Assembly: GCA_934177025.1 (NCBI GenBank)
Contig: CAKPPA010000033.1
Span: forward strand, 1 to 9,617
Reading direction: 5' to 3'
Origin: an uncultured Clostridia bacterium
Lineage (GTDB): Bacteria; Bacillota; Clostridia; Christensenellales; CAG-314
Length of the DNA stretch: 9,617 nucleotides
This document shows, piece after piece, positions 6,650 through 9,617 of the stretch. A model generated the notes under the pieces. It was not told the origin of the DNA. It worked only from the letters and a program-made list of their open reading frames with translations, and made no database searches. The translations under genes were made by a program, and so were the position numbers. The number at the start of each line of letters is the position of its first letter. Position 1 is the stretch's first letter.

Positions 6650-7264
6650 TTATTTTTCCGCACTCGGGAACAGCGGCATTTCGAAAAAGCCGGAACAAAC
6701 CTGCTCGGAAAACTCCTGACAGGGCGGGATGACCGCATAGCCGTAGGACGGCAGGATGAGTTCCGCCTCCATTACGATTTTTAAAATGACGGACAAACAC
6801 GCCGTAACCTCGAATTCGTGAATCGTTTCCCCTGCCTGCGCGACGGTTTGCGAAAAAAATCCGTTCGGGCAAACCACGCTGACGACTGCCGTTACTTCGT
6901 AAGGGATGACGGACGGCTCCGGCAAGAACAGCACGACGTCCTCGTGAACGGTGAAAAACCCCGTCCCCGTGCCGGCAACGTTGTTGCTGTCGAAAAAGTT
7001 GACTTCCACCGGCACGGTGACGTCGCACTGCACGCGCCCGTACTTCGGCCTTTTTTCCAACCGCTCCACCGTGAGATTCGTAACCGTGCCTTTGGAAGTC
7101 AGGCTGCGCCCGCTGACGAACGTTAACGGGGCTACCGCATTGGGCGGGTTGACGTTTGTGACCTTAATCGGCACGTTTTCGTTTGTCATTTGCTTTAAAC
7201 AGGCATCAAACACCTTTTTTGCCTGCACGCATACCTTTTCCTGTGGACTACAAGTGTCGTTCAT
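6650..7264 (-). CDS. Hypothetical protein resembling spore-envelope SPOCS (DUF3794) proteins
   Basis: Function not known. As written it has 204 residues. An N-terminal Cys-containing segment CSPQEKVCVQAKKVFDACLKQ (5-25) resembles clostridial spore-coat-like proteins. It is followed by beta-strand-rich sequence: RSLTSKGTVTNLTVERLEKRP, YGRVQCDVTVPVEVNFFDSN, VHEDVVLFLPEPSVIPYEV. The C-terminus is helix-like and hydrophobic, then Pro-rich and Cys-containing (ACLSVILKIVMEAELILPSYGY, 155-176; PCQEFSEQVCSGFFEMPLFP, 181-200). There is no signal peptide. The family name rests on recalled resemblance and is not certain. I chose the ATG at 7264 because GGAGGTG precedes it by nine bases; the same frame is open to an ATG at 7360 (236 residues), one base after glmS, but that extension carries a duplicated glmS tail. 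It sits directly after glmS and before a strong terminator. Confidence 0.6.
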   Translation of the reverse strand: MNDTCSPQEKVCVQAKKVFDACLKQMTNENVPIKVTNVNPPNAVAPLTFVSGRSLTSKGTVTNLTVERLEKRPKYGRVQCDVTVPVEVNFFDSNNVAGTGTGFFTVHEDVVLFLPEPSVIPYEVTAVVSVVCPNGFFSQTVAQAGETIHEFEVTACLSVILKIVMEAELILPSYGYAVIPPCQEFSEQVCSGFFEMPLFPSAEK

Positions 7265-7273
7265 GAATTGTTG

Positions 7274-7280
7274 CACCTCC
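7274..7280 (-). promoter_or_regulatory. Ribosome binding site that decides the SPOCS-like gene's start
   Basis: GGAGGTG on the minus strand, nine bases before the ATG at 7264, is the best ribosome site in the window. It lies inside the longer open frame that begins at 7360, arguing that this frame's first 32 codons are not the main translated product. Confidence 0.7.
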
Positions 7281-7312
7281 GCTGTGTCGGAATTCGTTTT
7301 TTTAAATTCGTT

Positions 7313-7348
7313 TAACATAGCATATGCATGCGGCGGCGCAAACGTGAC
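7313..7348 (-). repeat. Leader element, copy upstream of the SPOCS-like gene
   Basis: 36 bases that align without gaps to 9169-9204, the leader of glmS, with 24 of 36 identical. The best part is the 18-base core CCGCATGCATATGCTATG (7316-7333), 15 of 18 identical. The core contains CATA-3-TATG. It could be a shared promoter or protein site, or a duplication remnant. Significance needs a genome-wide search. Confidence 0.35.
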
Positions 7349-7385
7349 GGATTTTTGCATTTTACTCCACCGTGACGGATTTTGC
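7343..7385. repeat. Short tandem duplication of the glmS 3' end
   Basis: CGTGACGGATTTTTGC (7343-7358) repeats CGTGACGGATTTTGC (7371-7385) with one extra T and a 28-base period. The right copy encodes the conserved glmS tail AKSVTVE; the left copy would encode QKSVTF at the start of the longer open frame. It looks like a local duplication of the glmS end. Confidence 0.65.
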
Positions 7386-9146
7386 CAAATTCCGAGGTTT
7401 GTCCGTGTCCCGCCCTAAAGCACGTGCCGCATGATAGGCAATCATTTGAAAGGGCACGACGGCAGCCATTGGGGAAAGCGACTCCGCCAATTTCGGCAGC
7501 GGATAAAAATCCGTCGCTAAACCTCGAAATTTTTCGCTTGACGACAAACAAAACACTTTTGCACCGCGCGTTTTGACTTCATTGACGGAATTTATCACTT
7601 TGTCCGTCAGCCGCGGCAAGGTGGAAAGCACGACCACTGCCGTTTCCGCATCCGCCATGGCAAGCGGCCCGTGCTTGAGTTCGCCGCCGCATAAGGCTTC
7701 GCACCCGAGGTACGTCAACTCCTTGAGTTTGAGCGCACCCTCCAAACAAGTGACGTAATCGATGTTTCGCCCGAGAAACAGAATTTTGCGATACTTTAAC
7801 AGCATTTCCGCAAAATTTTTCCATTCCTCCTCCCGTAATAGCAACGAACGCACCGCTTCCGCCGCGGGACGAAAATCCTTCGGGGGTAGTTTTACATAGC
7901 GACTTTGCCAAAATCGCACCAAACAAAGGAGTGCCGTGAGTTGACTGTTGTAGGCTTTGGTGGACGCCACGCCGATTTCCGCGCCCGCTTTTAGGAGGAG
8001 CACCAAGTCCGCAATACGGCAGACGGAACTATGCGGAACGTTGGTGACGGCAACCGTCAATGCGCCCCTTTCCTTTGCTTTCCGGAGGGCCTGCAACGTT
8101 TCCGCCGTTTCGCCGCTTTGCGTTACGGCAACGGCAAGGGTTTGGTCGCTCGTCGGGGCGTTGCCGTACAGATACTCGCTGGAAATTTCCGCCGTAGCAC
8201 GAATGCCTTCGTTTTTTGCAAACAATTCCGCCATTTTGCCCGCATGGTACGCCGTTCCGCAACCTAAAAACAACATTTCGGTGCATTTTTGAAATGCTTG
8301 CGGCGGAAACAACAAAAACGGGCTGTTTTTGCCTTGCAGGTACTTTGCCGTGTTTAAAATCGCATTGGGAATTTGAAACATTTCCTTACGCATAAAACTT
8401 TCGTAGCCGTCTTTCGAAACAGGCTCCTGCACTCCGCCGATTTCGACGGATTTTTTGAGGATCGGTTCGTCGGCCGCATTGAAAAATCGAATGCCGCCGC
8501 GGGTGATTTCCGCCGTTTCGCCGTCCTCCATGACGTATGCCGTTTTGCACATGCCGCCGAGTGCCGCAAAATCGCTGGAAACAAAACTTTCCTCGCCGTT
8601 TTGCGCCACGATGAGCGGAGAACCGTTTTTTGCCACGACAAACGCACCGTTTGCATCGATGGCGGCAACGGCATAGCTGCCGCGAATCCGCTTGGTTGCT
8701 TTTTGCACCGCTTTTAAAAGGCTGTCCGTTTCCGTTCGGTACATTTCCGTAAGGTTGGCAATCGTTTCGCTGTCCGTCGTCGACACAAACCGATAGCCTT
8801 TTTTTTGCAATTCCCTTTTAAGCGATGCATCGTTTTCCACAATGCCGTTATGCACGACGGCAACCGTTTGAAAGTAGGACAAATGCGGATGTGCGTTTTC
8901 GTCCGTCGGGATGCCCTTCGTTGCCCAACGCGTGTGACCGATGCCCAACTGTCCGTGTAACCGTGCCTGCTTTAACGCCGTTTGTAACGTTTGCAACGTC
9001 CCCGCATTTTTTACGATTTGAATCGTTTCGCCGTCCGTTACGGCAACGCCGCTCGAATCGTACCCGCGGTACTCCAGCCGTTGTAGCCCTTGTAAAAGCA
9101 CGTTTGCCGCATTTTTTTGCCCGTAATAACCGAAGATACCACACAT
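7362..9146 (-). CDS. glmS: Glutamine--fructose-6-phosphate aminotransferase (isomerizing)
   Basis: Makes glucosamine-6-phosphate from fructose-6-phosphate and glutamine, the entry to UDP-GlcNAc and cell wall synthesis. Full length at 594 residues. The N-terminal class II glutaminase (about 1-235) has Cys2, exposed after Met removal (MCGIFGYYG), YRGYDSSG (26-33), GHTRWATKG (70-78) and HNGIVEN (99-105). Two SIS isomerase domains follow: LFLGCGTAYHAG (292-303), TQSGETAETL, AEIGVASTKAYNSQLTA (389-405), and KLKELTY...GGELKHGPLA (473-496). Glu476 and His492 correspond to E. coli Glu488 and His504, and Lys589 in the invariant NLAKSVTVE tail to Lys603. AAGGAG (9157-9162) lies 10 bases before the ATG. 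Only 54 bases separate it from glmM, so the roughly 150-base glmS ribozyme known from many Firmicutes cannot be present. Confidence 0.96.
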   Translation of the reverse strand: MCGIFGYYGQKNAANVLLQGLQRLEYRGYDSSGVAVTDGETIQIVKNAGTLQTLQTALKQARLHGQLGIGHTRWATKGIPTDENAHPHLSYFQTVAVVHNGIVENDASLKRELQKKGYRFVSTTDSETIANLTEMYRTETDSLLKAVQKATKRIRGSYAVAAIDANGAFVVAKNGSPLIVAQNGEESFVSSDFAALGGMCKTAYVMEDGETAEITRGGIRFFNAADEPILKKSVEIGGVQEPVSKDGYESFMRKEMFQIPNAILNTAKYLQGKNSPFLLFPPQAFQKCTEMLFLGCGTAYHAGKMAELFAKNEGIRATAEISSEYLYGNAPTSDQTLAVAVTQSGETAETLQALRKAKERGALTVAVTNVPHSSVCRIADLVLLLKAGAEIGVASTKAYNSQLTALLCLVRFWQSRYVKLPPKDFRPAAEAVRSLLLREEEWKNFAEMLLKYRKILFLGRNIDYVTCLEGALKLKELTYLGCEALCGGELKHGPLAMADAETAVVVLSTLPRLTDKVINSVNEVKTRGAKVFCLSSSEKFRGLATDFYPLPKLAESLSPMAAVVPFQMIAYHAARALGRDTDKPRNLAKSVTVE

Positions 9147-9168
9147 AGCCCCATCACTCCTTGTCGAA

Positions 9169-9204
9169 TACCATACGATATGCGTGCGGTGCGGCGTTTG
9201 TTAC
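9169..9204 (-). repeat. Leader element, copy upstream of glmS
   Basis: Aligns to 7313-7348; the core here is CCGCACGCATATCGTATG (9172-9189), also with CATA-3-TATG. It starts over the last bases of the glmM stop codon and ends just before the glmS ribosome site. Confidence 0.35.
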
Positions 9205-9617
9205 CTTGCCCCGTGGTTTTTCGCGGCGTTTTGTAACAGCAACCCTGCGGCGTACTCCGTAACGTAGCGGTTTTGTGCCTCGTCCTCGCTTTCCGCAAAA
9301 ATGCGGACTTGGGGTTCCGTGCCGCTTGCGCGAACGAGAATTTTTGTCGTCGGAAACCGTTGGAGTAACGCCTCGGTTAGGTTCGGAAAAAAACCTTCCC
9401 TGTTCCACTGCTCCAACACGGACGGCGACATCGGCAGATTTTTTTGCAAGGAAGGAATCGGCCGAAACTCCTTGGAATACTCGAACAGATCCCCTTTTTC
9501 CTTGTAAATTTGCGCCGTAATTAATGCGGTGTAAATGCCGTCGCTGCAACTAAAGCGGTCGGCAAACAAATAATGCCCGCTTTCCTCCCCGCCAAACGTC
9601 GTTTTTTGGGACGTGAG
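9201..9617 (-). CDS. glmM: Phosphoglucosamine mutase, C-terminal part (5' end outside window)
   Basis: Interconverts glucosamine-6-phosphate and glucosamine-1-phosphate, the step after GlmS. The last 138 residues are visible and in frame from base 9617; the TTG at 9569 is an internal Leu. The sugar-binding signature FGGEESGHYLF (8-18 of the visible part) is followed by CSDGIYTALITAQI. The C-terminal phosphate-binding domain contains ILVRASGTEPQVRIFAES, the typical R-x-SGTEP-x-x-R loop. The alpha-D-phosphohexomutase family is secure. GlmM rather than a phosphoglucomutase or phosphomannomutase is inferred from the adjoining glmS and the general C-terminal layout; the catalytic phospho-Ser lies outside the window. 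Stop to glmS start is 54 bases, consistent with one operon. Confidence 0.83.
   Translation of the reverse strand, partial: LTSQKTTFGGEESGHYLFADRFSCSDGIYTALITAQIYKEKGDLFEYSKEFRPIPSLQKNLPMSPSVLEQWNREGFFPNLTEALLQRFPTTKILVRASGTEPQVRIFAESEDEAQNRYVTEYAAGLLLQNAAKNHGAR

Noticed and set aside
6399..7028. 209-residue minus-strand frame overlapping the SPOCS-like gene
   Set aside because: Arg/His-rich shadow in another frame; it crosses the strong terminator at 6593-6621 and the lgt promoter and start.
7681..7740. Apparent loss of a conserved His in GlmS (YLGCEAL in place of YIHAEAY)
   Set aside because: Counting back from Lys603 of E. coli GlmS places that His at 493. The catalytic His504 and Glu488 are in KHGP and KLKE and are present here, so this is a tolerated variation rather than a lost active site.
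9147..9200. Possible glmS ribozyme in the glmS leader
   Set aside because: Only 54 bases lie between glmM and glmS, far too few for the ribozyme core.

Overview
The window reads as chromosome from a moderate-GC, probably endospore-forming member of the Firmicutes/Bacillota, most likely a clostridial or related lineage. The clues are a DivIVA-domain protein, a spore-envelope-type SPOCS/DUF3794-like protein, consensus sigma-A promoters, strong AGGAGG-type ribosome binding sites and the intrinsic terminator style. No genus can be assigned. Genes are tightly packed, no gap reaches 300 bases, and I see no tRNA, rRNA, CRISPR array, insertion sequence or phage gene.

Layout. Bases 1-753 (+) are the 3' end of pntB, the membrane beta subunit of proton-translocating NAD(P) transhydrogenase. 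Its NADP-binding domain III is present twice in tandem within one reading frame. Two facing terminators separate it from the minus-strand genes that fill the rest of the window. Read in the direction of transcription these form three units: (1) glmM (cut by the window end) - glmS - SPOCS-like gene, ending in a strong terminator at 6593-6621; (2) lgt - pncB - divIVA-like gene, from a perfect TTGACA-17-TATAAT promoter to a terminator at 3237-3272; (3) metY - metA, from a good promoter carrying a palindrome in its spacer to a terminator at 894-950.

How the genes work together. glmM and glmS make glucosamine phosphates for the UDP-GlcNAc and peptidoglycan pathway. metA and metY together make homocysteine from homoserine: MetA has Glu111, the residue associated with acetyl-CoA use, which fits an O-acetylhomoserine sulfhydrylase as partner. 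Lgt lipidates prolipoproteins, PncB salvages nicotinate into NAD, and the DivIVA-like protein is probably a polar or septal coiled-coil scaffold. No glmS ribozyme and no SAM or T-box riboswitch fits in the short leaders of glmS or metY, so control there should be by promoters and proteins.

Most unusual points: the duplicated transhydrogenase domain III, with a nearly identical patch that suggests recent duplication or gene conversion; a repeated leader element upstream of both glmS and the SPOCS-like gene; and a palindromic candidate operator in the metYA promoter.
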